This document shows, piece after piece, positions 1 through 8,760 of a stretch of 64,000 nt of DNA. Origin of the DNA: Brachybacterium ginsengisoli (GTDB lineage Bacteria; Actinomycetota; Actinomycetes; Actinomycetales; Dermabacteraceae). The stretch spans positions 3,162,001 to 3,226,000 of the forward strand of contig NZ_CP023564.1 of NCBI RefSeq assembly GCF_002407065.1, read 5' to 3'. Both the position numbers and the translations under genes were made by a program. The notes under the pieces are model-generated. The model searched no databases and had not been told where the DNA came from. It saw only the letters and a list, made by a program, of their open reading frames with translations. Every line of letters starts with the position of its first letter. Position 1 is the first letter of the stretch.

Positions 1-645
1 TTCCAGATCCCCGACGCCCGCGGCCGCTGGGCCGCCGGAGGGATCGGCTTCCACATGGACGGCCCCTACTCCCCCGGCGGCGTGCGCTCCCTGAACCCGG
101 ACATGCTCCCCACGATGGCCCTCGCCGGGATGCCCACCCCGGAGGGCCAGGACGTGGTCGCCGCGCGCGGCGCCCGCGGCGCGGACTGGGTGATCGCCGG
201 GTCCACGCAGAGGGCCGAGCAGGCCTCGCAGCTCATCGAGTCCTTCACCCAGGAGGACTACCAGCGGGAGCTCGCCGCCGGGATGGACCAGCCGCCGATC
301 CTGCTCGATGTGGTGGGCGACGCCGAGGTCATCGCCCCGTACGCGCAGATGGTGGAGGACTTCTCGAAGCAGGTGTTCCGCGCCCCGCAGGCGATCGTGC
401 GCACTGTCGAGGTCGCCGCGGTGGAGGCCCGGCGCACGCCGGTCACCCCGGAGCTGGGCGACATCATCCAGGGCTACCTCGGCGGGGAGATCGACGACCT
501 GAAGCAGGCGCTCGTGGACCTCAGCGCCGCGCACTCCACCGCGCTGGATGCCGCCATCGAGGCCGCGGCGGGCGAGGGCGCCGCGGTGGACCGCTCGGAC
601 TGGGAGTTCCCGGACTGGAAGCTCGGGACGGACTACACGTACTGA
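1..645 (+). CDS. ABC sugar-binding lipoprotein, C-terminal part
   Basis: The reading frame is open from the first base and ends with TGA at 643-645, so about 214 C-terminal residues are seen and the start lies outside the window. The fold signature is that of the C-terminal lobe of a type 1 extracellular sugar-binding protein: alternating short helices, no membrane segment, and an acidic, tryptophan-rich tail (WEFPDWKLGTDYTY). An internal methionine at 55 is not a credible start because the frame continues unbroken upstream. The GH3 glycosidase gene begins 28 bases downstream on the same strand, which suggests that the imported sugar is the substrate of that enzyme. Family assignment rests on context and general character rather than on a diagnostic motif. 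Confidence 0.6.
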   Translation, partial: FQIPDARGRWAAGGIGFHMDGPYSPGGVRSLNPDMLPTMALAGMPTPEGQDVVAARGARGADWVIAGSTQRAEQASQLIESFTQEDYQRELAAGMDQPPILLDVVGDAEVIAPYAQMVEDFSKQVFRAPQAIVRTVEVAAVEARRTPVTPELGDIIQGYLGGEIDDLKQALVDLSAAHSTALDAAIEAAAGEGAAVDRSDWEFPDWKLGTDYTY

Positions 646-661
646 ACGGCGCCCCGGCGAC

Positions 662-667
662 TAGCGT
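662..667 (+). promoter_or_regulatory. Candidate leaderless -10 box for the GH3 gene
   Basis: TAGCGT fits the TANNNT -10 pattern and lies 6 bases before the ATG at 674. No Shine-Dalgarno sequence precedes that ATG. Transcription would start at or next to the start codon, giving a leaderless mRNA as is common in actinomycetes. Inferred from sequence only. Confidence 0.4.
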
Positions 668-673
668 TGCCCC

Positions 674-2989
674 ATGGCGAGAACGCTTTCCCACACTCCT
701 CCCCCGTCGGCCCCGCAGCACGGCCTCGTGCCCGATCTGGTGGCCTCCCTCCCGCTCGCCGGGAAGGTGGGCCAGGTCAACCAGCGTCTGAAGGGCTGGG
801 AGGCGGTGCGCTGGGTGGACGAGGCGCCGCAGGTCACCGACGTGCTGCGCGCGGAGGTGGACCGCTTCGGCGGGATCGGCGCGCTGTACGGGGTGCTGCG
901 CGCGGATCCGTGGTCCGCGGTGCGCTGGGGCGCCGGCATCCCGCCCGAGCGCAGCGCCGAGGCGTACGCGGCGGTGCAGGACCACGTGACCCGGTACGGC
1001 GACGGCCTGCCGGTGCTGTTCGTCGAGGAGGCGCCGCACGGGCTGATGGCCCTCGGCGGCACCACGCTGCCGGTGAACCTCGCCCTCGGCGCCGGGATGG
1101 ACGCGGGCCTCACCCGCGAGCTCGGCGAGGCGGTCGCCGCGGAGGCCCGGGAGCGCGGCACCCATCTGCTGCTGGTCTCCGGCCTGGACGTGCTGCGCGA
1201 TCCGCGCTGGGGCCGGGCCGAGGAGTGCTTCAGCGAGGATCCGGCGCTCGCGGCGATGCTGGTCGAGGCGACCGTGCAGGGCATGCAGGGCGCGGGCGCC
1301 GGGGAGCGGATCGATGCACAGCATGTGGCCGTGGTGGCCAAGCACCTCGCCGGCCAGGGCGCCGGGATCGGCGGGCGCAACGGCTCCGGCGCTCCGCTCG
1401 GGCCGCGCGAGCTCGGCGAGATCCATCTGCGGCCCGCGTTCGCGGCGGCGCGCGCCGGGGTCGCCGGGTTCATGTCCGCCTACAACGACCTCGACGGGGT
1501 GCCCTGCACCGGCAGCCGCGAGCTGCTCACCGGCACCCTGCGGGAGGCGTGGGGCTGGGAGGGGATCGTGATGTCCGACGGCGGGGCGATCGACCGCCTC
1601 ACCCTCGCCACCGGCGGCCGGCTCGAGGACGCCGCGGCGCTCGCCCTGCACGCCGGCGTGGACCTCAGCCTGTGGGACCAGTCCTACACCCGCCTCGAGC
1701 AGGCGCTCGAGGAGGGGCTGGTCGAGAAGGCGGCGCTCGATTCCGCGGTGGGCCGGGTGCTCGCGCTCAAGGAACGCCTCGGTCTGCTCGGAGCGGCCGA
1801 CGGGGAGGACCCGGGCGCCACCCCGCCGGAGCCCGAGCCCTGGCCCTCGACCCGCGCCCGGGCGACGGCGGTGCTCGCCGAGCGCGCCGCCGCGCAGTCC
1901 GTGGTCGTGCTGGAGGACGGCGGGCTGCTGCCCCTGACCGTCGCCACGGTGGCGGCCGTCGGCCCGAACGCCGACGACCTCGACGCGCAGCTGGGCGACT
2001 ACACCCCGCCGCGCCCGCCGCAGGAGCCGGGCGCCTGGACGGTACGCGCGGCGCTGGCCGAGCGTCTCGGCGAGGAGGCCGTGCCGCATGCGCGTGGCAG
2101 CGATCTGCGCACCCCGCTGGGCCCGGAGGCGCTCGCGGCGGTGACGGCGGCGGCGCAGCGGGCGGAGGTGACCGTGGTGGTGCTGGGCGGCACCAGCCGG
2201 CGCTCCTACGAGGACGAGTTCGCGGACAACGGCGCGGCCGACGGTCCCGCCTCGGACACCACCAACGGCGAGGGCGTGGACCTCGCCGCCGTGGCCCTGC
2301 CCGCGGCGCAGCTGGACGTGGTGCGGGCGGCGCGCGACGCCGGCCGACCGGTGATCGCGGTGGTCGTCGACGGCCGTCCCCGCGTGCTCGCCGAGCTGGA
2401 CGAGCTCGCGGACGCCGTGCTGCTGGTGCCCTTCCCCGGCCCGTCCGGCGGTCGTGCCGTCGTCGAGGCGCTGTTCGGCGCGGGCGTGCACGGGCTGCTG
2501 CCCGCCACGCTCCCGGCGGCCGACAGGGTCCAGCCCGTCTCCCATGACCAGCGGCTCGAGACGGCGCGCGGCTACATCGACCAGCGCGAGGTGCGCGGGG
2601 CGCTGCTCGGCGCGGGGCTGCCTGCCCGGGTGCGGGCCACGGTGCTCGAGGCAGAGGTCGACGTGCGGGTGGCGGACCTCGAGGACGGGACGTCGGCGAC
2701 GGTCACCGTGCGCGTCGAGAACGACGGGACGGGCACGGTGTCGGTGCCGGTGGTGCTGTACGGGCGGCGGCACGAGCCGGGTCTCCTGCCGCGGGCCCGC
2801 ACGGTGCTCGCGGCGCGACGGGCCGAGGTGCCGCCGGGCGGCGCCGAGGTGGAGCTCATGCTCGGCCTGGACGCGCTGGGCTCCTGGGCGAGTGGGGCGC
2901 CGCGTGCGGTGCCGGCCCGGATCCAGGTGTGGGCAGAGCCTGTGCTCGATCCGCCGGAGGGGGCGGCGAGCGTGCGCGTGACCGTGTGA
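674..2989 (+). CDS. Glycoside hydrolase family 3 protein (beta-glucosidase type)
   Basis: A 771-residue GH3 enzyme without a signal peptide, so it probably works in the cytoplasm on imported oligosaccharides. The N-terminal barrel (about 20-330) has the KHLAGQG loop near 223 and the nucleophile motif VMSDGGAIDRL, with Asp302 as the expected catalytic nucleophile. The alpha/beta sandwich domain follows (about 370-640, with SYEDEFADN and GEGVDLAAVALP), then a fibronectin-III-like C-terminal domain (about 660-770). The usual SDW after the nucleophile is SDGG here, seen in a minority of GH3 proteins. The start at 674 was chosen because the domain begins soon after it and a -10-like box sits 6 bases upstream. 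It converges on the FGGY kinase gene, with only 16 bases between the two stops. Exact substrate unknown. Confidence 0.88.
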   Translation: MARTLSHTPPPSAPQHGLVPDLVASLPLAGKVGQVNQRLKGWEAVRWVDEAPQVTDVLRAEVDRFGGIGALYGVLRADPWSAVRWGAGIPPERSAEAYAAVQDHVTRYGDGLPVLFVEEAPHGLMALGGTTLPVNLALGAGMDAGLTRELGEAVAAEARERGTHLLLVSGLDVLRDPRWGRAEECFSEDPALAAMLVEATVQGMQGAGAGERIDAQHVAVVAKHLAGQGAGIGGRNGSGAPLGPRELGEIHLRPAFAAARAGVAGFMSAYNDLDGVPCTGSRELLTGTLREAWGWEGIVMSDGGAIDRLTLATGGRLEDAAALALHAGVDLSLWDQSYTRLEQALEEGLVEKAALDSAVGRVLALKERLGLLGAADGEDPGATPPEPEPWPSTRARATAVLAERAAAQSVVVLEDGGLLPLTVATVAAVGPNADDLDAQLGDYTPPRPPQEPGAWTVRAALAERLGEEAVPHARGSDLRTPLGPEALAAVTAAAQRAEVTVVVLGGTSRRSYEDEFADNGAADGPASDTTNGEGVDLAAVALPAAQLDVVRAARDAGRPVIAVVVDGRPRVLAELDELADAVLLVPFPGPSGGRAVVEALFGAGVHGLLPATLPAADRVQPVSHDQRLETARGYIDQREVRGALLGAGLPARVRATVLEAEVDVRVADLEDGTSATVTVRVENDGTGTVSVPVVLYGRRHEPGLLPRARTVLAARRAEVPPGGAEVELMLGLDALGSWASGAPRAVPARIQVWAEPVLDPPEGAASVRVTV

Positions 2990-3005
2990 GCTGGCGACCC
3001 GAGGG

Positions 3006-4472
3006 TCACCGCAGCGCGGAGCTGACCAATTCGTAGAGCCGGCGGTGCGCCGGGCGTCGGCCGGCGTGGGCCGTCGCGGCCGCGGGGTCCGGTGCGGTGG
3101 CCTCGCCTCCCTGTGCGGCGAGCGGGGCGATCCCGTGCTCGAGCCCAAGAGCCTCGGCGCCGGTGAGCGCGGCGCCGAGCAGGGTCGCGTCGGTGCCGTC
3201 GGTGTGCTGCACCGGGCGGCCGGTGACGTCGGCGAGGATCCGTCGCCAGGGTGCGGAGGCCGCTCCCCCGCCGACCACCGGCAGCACCTGGCCGGTCTCG
3301 GCGGGATCGAGCGCGTGGGAGAGGGCGAGGGCGATGCCCTCGAGCGTCGCGGCATAGAGGTCGATCGGGCCGGTGGCGGCGTCGAGTCCCAGCACCGCGC
3401 CGCGCAGGGCGTCGTCCCGCACGGGGAACCGCTCCCCGCCGAGCGAGGGCAGGACGAGCAGTCCCGTCGGCCCGCGGCCGTGCTCCCGCTCGCGGTCCTC
3501 GAGGAGCGCATCGGCGGCCTCCTCGTCGGCGCCCGCGAGGTAGGTGCGGCGGGCCCAGGCGGCCGCTGCACCGGCGGCGAGGACCGCGGAGATGTGCAGC
3601 TCGGCGCCGCCGCCGAGGGCGAGGCGGTGCGAGGCCCCGACGGGGGCGGACCCGGGGAGGGCAGGGCGCACCTGCGCGATCCAGCCGCTGGTGCCGAGGG
3701 AGGCGTGGGCCTGCCCGGGGGCGAGGCCGGTGATGCCCGCGGCGGCGGCGCCGGCATCCCCGGGCGCGAGCACGATCGGCACTCCGGCGGGCAGTCCCAC
3801 CAGGTCACGCGCGTCCTCGCCGGTGCGGCCCACGACCTCGCCTGCTTCGCGGGTCAGGTGCGGCAGGAGCTCCGGGGTGATCCCGGCGGCGCGGGCCACC
3901 GACGGCGACCAGTCGCGGGTGCGGGCATCGAGCAGACCGGTGGCCGACGCGGTGGTGAGGTCGCAGTGCAGCCCGGCGCCGAGCAGGTGGGCGAGGTGCC
4001 CAGCGGGCCCGAACACGAGCCCTCGGGTGCGCCGGGCGGCCTCCGGCTCGCGGGCGACGAGACGGCGGAACATCGCGGCGCAGCTGCTGGCGTCCTGCAG
4101 GCTCCCGGCGATCGCGTCCCAGTCCTCGCCGTCCCGGGCGAGCGCCTCGCGGATCGCGGCGGCCTCGGCCCCGGCGCGGAGGTCGGTGTAGAGCACGGCG
4201 GGGCGCACCGCGCCGGGCTCGCCCTCGAGCACCAGGTCCTGCATCTGGCCGGTGAGGCAGAGCGCGGCGATCTCCTCGTCGGCCGGCAGCACGGCGGTGA
4301 CCGCATCGCGAGCGGCGCGGACCCAGTCGGCCGGGTCCTGCTCGGCACCTCCGTCCGGGGTGCGGGAGGTGGAGTACCCGGCGCTCGCGGTGGCGAGGGT
4401 GCGACCGGCCCGGTCGATCAGCGCCGCCTTCGCGGAGGAGGTGCCGAGGTCGAGAGCGAGGAGGCCGGGCAT
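3006..4472 (-). CDS. FGGY-family carbohydrate kinase (xylulokinase-like)
   Basis: A 488-residue kinase with the FGGY/ASKHA fold: the N-terminal phosphate-1 motif LALDLGTSSAKAAL (from residue 4), a central QDASSCAAM/GPAGHLAHLL substrate region, and the C-terminal adenosine motif LPVVGGGAASAPWRRILAD. It should phosphorylate a ketose or sugar derivative with ATP in the cytoplasm. The frame is open 71 codons further upstream, but homology begins at MPGLLALDLG, so the ATG at 4470-4472 is preferred. It follows the ABC importer and 2-hydroxyacid dehydrogenase genes on the same strand, with a 59-base gap, and has its own possible leaderless promoter. Substrate not determinable; xylulose-type is the usual family annotation. 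Confidence 0.85.
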   Translation of the reverse strand: MPGLLALDLGTSSAKAALIDRAGRTLATASAGYSTSRTPDGGAEQDPADWVRAARDAVTAVLPADEEIAALCLTGQMQDLVLEGEPGAVRPAVLYTDLRAGAEAAAIREALARDGEDWDAIAGSLQDASSCAAMFRRLVAREPEAARRTRGLVFGPAGHLAHLLGAGLHCDLTTASATGLLDARTRDWSPSVARAAGITPELLPHLTREAGEVVGRTGEDARDLVGLPAGVPIVLAPGDAGAAAAGITGLAPGQAHASLGTSGWIAQVRPALPGSAPVGASHRLALGGGAELHISAVLAAGAAAAWARRTYLAGADEEAADALLEDREREHGRGPTGLLVLPSLGGERFPVRDDALRGAVLGLDAATGPIDLYAATLEGIALALSHALDPAETGQVLPVVGGGAASAPWRRILADVTGRPVQHTDGTDATLLGAALTGAEALGLEHGIAPLAAQGGEATAPDPAAATAHAGRRPAHRRLYELVSSALR

Positions 4473-4479
4473 GAGGGAC

Positions 4480-4485
4480 AGCGTA
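4480..4485 (-). promoter_or_regulatory. Candidate leaderless -10 box for the FGGY kinase
   Basis: Read on the minus strand, TACGCT lies 7 bases before the kinase ATG and no Shine-Dalgarno sequence is present. This would allow the kinase to be transcribed apart from the upstream importer operon. Confidence 0.35.
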
Positions 4486-4531
4486 TGCGGGCCGGAGGAT
4501 CCGGGCCGGCGAGTGCTCGAGGGAGCGCCGG

Positions 4532-5473
4532 TCAGTACCCCGCCGCGCGGTCCACCACGTTGTGCAGCTGCTCGCCGCGGACCCGTCGGTCCACGTTCTC
4601 GAGCATGATCGCTCGGCCCCTGGCGGCCGTCCCCGCGGTGGTCGCGGCGTTGTGCGGGGTGACGATCGCGTTCGGCGCCTCCCACAGCGGACTGTCGGGG
4701 GGCAGGGGCTCCACCGCGTGCGCGTCGATCCCGGCGCCGCCGAGGTGCCCGGAGCGCAGGGCGTCCACCAGGGCGGACTCGTCCACGATCCCGCCCCGGG
4801 AGATCACCACGATGCAGGCCCCCGGGGGCAGGAGCGCGATCTGCTCGGCGCCGATCATGCCCGCGGTCTCGACGGTGAGCGGGGCGGTGACGACCAGCAT
4901 GTCGCTGGTGCGCAGCAGCTCGCGGAGCCCGTCGTCGCCGTGGACGATCCTGACCTCGCCGTCGTGCGCGGCGCTGCCCCGCCGCCGCAGAGCGGTGACC
5001 TCCATGTGGCAGGCCAGCGCCTTGCGGGCGAGGTCCTCGCCGCTGTTGCCGTAGCCGAGGATCCCGAGCCGGGCGCCGGCGAGCTCGCCGTGGGTGCGCC
5101 GCTCCCAGTCGTGGCGCTCCTGCGCGCGGGCCCAGCGCGGGGCGTCCCGGCTGAGCATCAGCATCAGCATCAGGGCGTGCTCGGCGAGCGGGATCGCCCC
5201 GTTGCCGGCGGCGGAGGTCAGGATGACGTGCTCGGGCAGCACGCCGGGCCGCAGCCAGCCGTCGACCCCGGCGGCGGTGCTGTGCACCCAGCGCATGGCC
5301 GGGTAGCGGGTGAGGTCCTCCGCGGGCGAGGCGCCGAGGAGCGCGGTGACGGACGAGCGGTCGCTGTGCTCCTCGAGGGCGATCACGGTGCTGTCCCCGG
5401 CGGCCTTCTGGACGGCGGCGAGGTCCGAGCGGGCGCCGCCCAGGAGCCCGATCACCTCTTCCCCGCCGCTCAC
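4532..5473 (-). CDS. D-isomer-specific 2-hydroxyacid dehydrogenase family protein
   Basis: A 313-residue NAD(P)-dependent oxidoreductase of the 2-hydroxyacid dehydrogenase family. The nucleotide-binding motif is LGILGYGNSGEDLAR (about 138-152). The catalytic set is visible: Arg in VVISRGGIVDES, Glu in GIDAHAVEPLPP and His in VTPHNAATT. The ATG overlaps the stop of the upstream permease gene by 4 bases (ATGA), so it is translationally coupled to the importer. The context suggests oxidation or reduction of a sugar acid brought in by the importer; which substrate is unknown. The normal family length and intact residues argue for an active enzyme. Confidence 0.85.
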   Translation of the reverse strand: MSGGEEVIGLLGGARSDLAAVQKAAGDSTVIALEEHSDRSSVTALLGASPAEDLTRYPAMRWVHSTAAGVDGWLRPGVLPEHVILTSAAGNGAIPLAEHALMLMLMLSRDAPRWARAQERHDWERRTHGELAGARLGILGYGNSGEDLARKALACHMEVTALRRRGSAAHDGEVRIVHGDDGLRELLRTSDMLVVTAPLTVETAGMIGAEQIALLPPGACIVVISRGGIVDESALVDALRSGHLGGAGIDAHAVEPLPPDSPLWEAPNAIVTPHNAATTAGTAARGRAIMLENVDRRVRGEQLHNVVDRAAGY

Positions 5474-6366
5474 TTCAGCCCCGTCGTGGCGATGCCTCGG
5501 ATGAGGTGCTTCTGTGCGAAGGCGAAGAACAGCAGCAGCGGAATGAGGGAGAGCACCGACATGGCCATGAGCGTGCCGGTGCCCTGGTTCGACTCGGAGT
5601 CGACCAGTGCGTTGAGCGCGATCGGCACCGTGAACACCGAGGAGTCGGTGAGGTAGATCAGCTGGCCGAAGAAGTCGTTCCAGGTCCAGATGAAGGTGAA
5701 GATCGCGGTGGTGATGAGCGCCGGCTTCATGAGCGGCAGGATGATGCTGCGGAACACCCGGAACGGACCGGCGCCGTCGATCGCCGCGGCCTCGTCGAGC
5801 TGGCGAGGGATCCCGCGGATGAACTGCACCATGAGGAAGATGAAGAACGCGTCGGTGGCGAGGAACTTCGGCAGGATCAGCGGCACGAAGGTGTTCACCA
5901 GGCCCAGGTTCGAGAACACGATGTACTGCGGGATCACCACGGCGTGCATCGGCAGCATCACCGTGACCAGCACGATCGCGAAGTAGATGTTCCGGGCCCG
6001 GAACTCGAGACGTGCCAGGGCGAAGGCGGTCAGCGAGCAGGACAGCAGGTTGCCGAGGATCGCGCTGGCGGCGATCACCACCGAGTTGCCGAAGAACGCC
6101 CAGAAGGGGAACCCGCCCACCACCCAGCCGTTGACGAAGTTCTCCAGGGTGACCTCGGTGGGGATGATCCCGGGATCGGTGAGCACCAGGTGGGAGGGCT
6201 TGAACGCGCTGACCGCCATCCAGATCAGCGGGTAGAGCATGAACAGCCCGAACAGGACCAGGGCGGCGTGGCGCAGGATCGCGCCGCGTGCCCTGGTGCG
6301 CCGGATCGAGGGGGCGCGGCCGGGTGCGGCGACGGCACGGGCCGGGTCGAGGGTGGAGGTCGACAT
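5470..6366 (-). CDS. Carbohydrate ABC transporter permease (MalG/CUT1 type)
   Basis: A 298-residue inner-membrane permease with six predicted transmembrane segments. The cytoplasmic EAA loop, EAAAIDGAGPFRVFRSIILP, near residue 195-215 is where the shared ATPase docks. The N-terminal 30 residues are arginine-rich and cytoplasmic. It starts 1 base after the stop of the MalF-type permease gene and overlaps the downstream dehydrogenase start. With the MalF-type permease and the binding protein it forms a complete CUT1 importer apart from the ATP-binding subunit, which is not encoded nearby. Sugar specificity cannot be read from the sequence. Confidence 0.93.
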   Translation of the reverse strand: MSTSTLDPARAVAAPGRAPSIRRTRARGAILRHAALVLFGLFMLYPLIWMAVSAFKPSHLVLTDPGIIPTEVTLENFVNGWVVGGFPFWAFFGNSVVIAASAILGNLLSCSLTAFALARLEFRARNIYFAIVLVTVMLPMHAVVIPQYIVFSNLGLVNTFVPLILPKFLATDAFFIFLMVQFIRGIPRQLDEAAAIDGAGPFRVFRSIILPLMKPALITTAIFTFIWTWNDFFGQLIYLTDSSVFTVPIALNALVDSESNQGTGTLMAMSVLSLIPLLLFFAFAQKHLIRGIATTGLK

Positions 6367-6367
6367 A

Positions 6368-7318
6368 TCAGTCTCCGTAGAAGACCCAGTACTTGGACAG
6401 GGTGAAGTGGAGGGCGGTGATCACGGCGATGGCCAGCAGCAGCACCCAGGCGAGGGCGGAGGCGTACCCCATGTCGAAGTTCACGAACGCCTGCTGGTAG
6501 ATGTACAGCGTGTAGAAGAGCGTGGAGTCGATGGGGCCGCCGGTGCCGCCGCTGATCACGTGGGCCTGCGTGAAGGCCTGGAACGAGCCGATGGTCTGCA
6601 GGATCAGGTTGAAGAACACGATCGGGGTGAGCAACGGGATCGTGATGTGGCGGAACATGCGCAGCTGCGAGGCGCCGTCCACGCGGGCCGCCTCGTAGAG
6701 CTCCTCGGGGATCTGCCGCAGGCCCGCCAGGAAGATGACCATCGGCGAGCCGAAGGTCCACACGTTGAGGATGATCAGCGTCCACAGCGCGCTGTCCGGG
6801 TTCTGCAGCCAGTTCGTGCCCTGCACGCCGATCAGCTCGAGCGCCTGGTTGACCAGGCCGTTCTGGCCGAAGATCTGCTTCCACAGCACGGCCACGGCCA
6901 CCGAGGTGCCCAGCAGCGAGGGCAGGTAGTAGGCGCTGCGGTAGATCGACAGCCCGCGCAGCCCGCGGTCCAGGATCAGGGCGAGCAGCAGGGCGAAGGC
7001 GAGCTGCAGCGGCACCGAGACCAGCACGTACAGCGAGGTCACGCGGGTCGAGGACCAGAACCGCTGGTCCCCCAGCATCCGTTCGAAGTTGTCCAGGCCC
7101 ACGAAGGTGGGGCTGGACATGATGTTGTAGTCGGTGAAGGAGAGGTAGAGCGAGGCCAGCATCGGGGCGGCGGTGACCAGCACCAGGCCGATCAGCCAGG
7201 GCGACATGAAGGCGTGCGCCGCCAGCTCCTGGGAGCGGCGGGCGCGCCGGCGCGGTGGGGAGGGGCCGACGGCGGCGGGCTCCGCCGGGCGCTCCTCGGC
7301 GCCGAGGGTCGTGGTCAT
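6368..7318 (-). CDS. Carbohydrate ABC transporter permease (MalF/CUT1 type)
   Basis: A 316-residue permease with a cytoplasmic, arginine-rich N-terminus (about 1-35), six predicted membrane segments, and an EAA loop reading YEAARVDGASQLRMFRHITI near residue 205-230. It overlaps the stop of the upstream binding-protein gene by ATGA at 7315-7318 and is followed after one base by the MalG-type permease. It works as one half of the membrane channel in a sugar importer. Confidence 0.93.
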   Translation of the reverse strand: MTTTLGAEERPAEPAAVGPSPPRRRARRSQELAAHAFMSPWLIGLVLVTAAPMLASLYLSFTDYNIMSSPTFVGLDNFERMLGDQRFWSSTRVTSLYVLVSVPLQLAFALLLALILDRGLRGLSIYRSAYYLPSLLGTSVAVAVLWKQIFGQNGLVNQALELIGVQGTNWLQNPDSALWTLIILNVWTFGSPMVIFLAGLRQIPEELYEAARVDGASQLRMFRHITIPLLTPIVFFNLILQTIGSFQAFTQAHVISGGTGGPIDSTLFYTLYIYQQAFVNFDMGYASALAWVLLLAIAVITALHFTLSKYWVFYGD

Positions 7319-8616
7319 CCCTTCCCTCCGGAGGCGCGCTCGATGCCCGTGGAGATCTCCTCGATCATGGCCTGGGAGGCCTCGGGGATCGTCGCGTTGC
7401 CGTTGGTGACGTTCTCCAGGGCGCGGGTCATGACGTCGCGCCAGGTGCTGGAGCCCGGGGGCGCCTCGAAGCGGGCGGTGCGGTCGGCCTCGCGGTCCTC
7501 GGCGACCACCTCGAGCATCGCCGTCTCGACCGGGGAGGCGAACTCGGTGTACTCCTCGGCGACGCGCGGGTTGACCGGGGCGCCCATGGTCAGGCCCACG
7601 GTCTTGAGCATCTCGACGTCACCGGTGGTGAAGTTGAAGACCTCGCCGGCGAGCTCGGCGTTCGCATCGCTCGCCTTCGCGTAGATCGCCTGGCGGGGGA
7701 AGTAGAGGAACTGGTGGCCGTCGGGGGCCGACGGGTCGACCGGCAGGTGCGAGAGGGCGAAGTCGTAGTCCGGGAACATCGTGGAGTCATCGACGATGTG
7801 GTTGGAGTTGCTGAACCAGGCCAGGCAGCGGTCGCCCACGTCCTCCCAGCTCGCGCCCACGCCGTCCTGCTCGCCGATGCTCGGAGTCGCTCCGGCCTGG
7901 CGGAGGTCCTCCCACCAGGCGATCCAGCTCTCCAGGCCCTCCTGGGTGTAGCCGATGCGCCCCTCCTCGTTCCACAGCTCCTCGCCGTGCTGGCGCAGCC
8001 AGCCCTCGAAGCAGAGGTCCGCGTCGGCGGCGTAGGCGACGGCCCAGCGGTCCTCGTTCTGGGTGGCGTACTCCTTGGCGAACTCGGCGAAGCCGTCCCA
8101 GTCCCAGCTCTCGGGCCAGTCCAGGCCGTCCTCCTCCACGAAGGTGGCGTTGTAGCGCACCACCGGCACGAAGATGCCGAAGGGCATCGTGTTGTGCTCG
8201 CCGTCCAGCAGGAAGTCCTGGATGTCGCCGTCGGAGTAGTCCGAGAGGTCCAGGCTCTCGACGCCCTCGAGCGGACGATAGAGCCCGTTGGAGTAGTAGG
8301 TCATGACCTGCGGCGAGGGGACCCAGAAGATGTCGGCGACGTTCCCGGCCGCCATCTGGGTGGTCATGCGCTCCTGGAACGCGGAGTACTCGGCGAACTC
8401 GACCTTGAGGGCGAGCTCCTCGTTCTGCTCCGCCATCAGGTCGAAGGCCTTCTGGTAGTTCGTCTGGCGCACGTTGTTGCCCCAGAAGGCGTAGCGCAGG
8501 CCGCCGTCGGCTCCGCCGGAACCACCGCCGGCCACTCCGCCGCAGGCGGCGAGAGCGCCGACCCCGACCGCTGCTCCTGCACCCTGGATGAGACCTCGTC
8601 GGCTCAGGTGACGCAT
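7315..8616 (-). CDS. ABC sugar-binding lipoprotein, Tat-exported
   Basis: A 433-residue extracellular solute-binding protein (family 1). The start is placed at ATG 8614-8616: it is preceded by GGGAG at a suitable distance and opens directly into a signal peptide with the twin-arginine run LSRRGLIQGAGA and lipobox LAAC at about residue 24-27. A longer open frame reaches 8700 but lacks a ribosome site and would cross the promoter. The mature part is rich in Trp and acidic residues, as expected for oligosaccharide binding (WVPSPQVMTYY, ESWDWDGF). It is the first gene of the operon that continues with two permeases, a dehydrogenase and a kinase. Confidence 0.9.
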   Translation of the reverse strand: MRHLSRRGLIQGAGAAVGVGALAACGGVAGGGSGGADGGLRYAFWGNNVRQTNYQKAFDLMAEQNEELALKVEFAEYSAFQERMTTQMAAGNVADIFWVPSPQVMTYYSNGLYRPLEGVESLDLSDYSDGDIQDFLLDGEHNTMPFGIFVPVVRYNATFVEEDGLDWPESWDWDGFAEFAKEYATQNEDRWAVAYAADADLCFEGWLRQHGEELWNEEGRIGYTQEGLESWIAWWEDLRQAGATPSIGEQDGVGASWEDVGDRCLAWFSNSNHIVDDSTMFPDYDFALSHLPVDPSAPDGHQFLYFPRQAIYAKASDANAELAGEVFNFTTGDVEMLKTVGLTMGAPVNPRVAEEYTEFASPVETAMLEVVAEDREADRTARFEAPPGSSTWRDVMTRALENVTNGNATIPEASQAMIEEISTGIERASGGKG

Positions 8617-8668
8617 TGCTGTGCTCCCGTCGTTGGAAGGAACGGAGGGCCTCGTAGCCCCGCGTGGA

Positions 8669-8700
8669 ACAATCCTCACCACTGTAAGATTGTCTGTCAA
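8669..8700 (-). promoter_or_regulatory. Promoter and inverted-repeat operator of the 8616 importer operon
   Basis: On the minus strand a consensus -35 TTGACA (8700-8695) is followed after 17 bases by GAGGAT (8677-8672) as a -10. The inverted repeat ACAATC (8669-8674) / GATTGT (8688-8693) covers the spacer and -10, where a repressor would block transcription. The block stands out as AT-rich in a GC-rich neighbourhood. Which regulator binds is unknown. Confidence 0.55.
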
Positions 8701-8760
8701 GATTACTTGCCTATTTGTTATCTATAATCTGGGGCCTGCAGACGCCTGCGTCGGCACGGG

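Noticed and set aside
521-3808. A 1095-codon open frame on the minus strand
   Set aside because: Antisense shadow of the GH3 and kinase genes; composition is Arg/Pro/Ala-rich nonsense typical of high-GC shadows.
8723-8728. Perfect TATAAT on the plus strand
   Set aside because: No spaced -35 and no plus-strand gene downstream.
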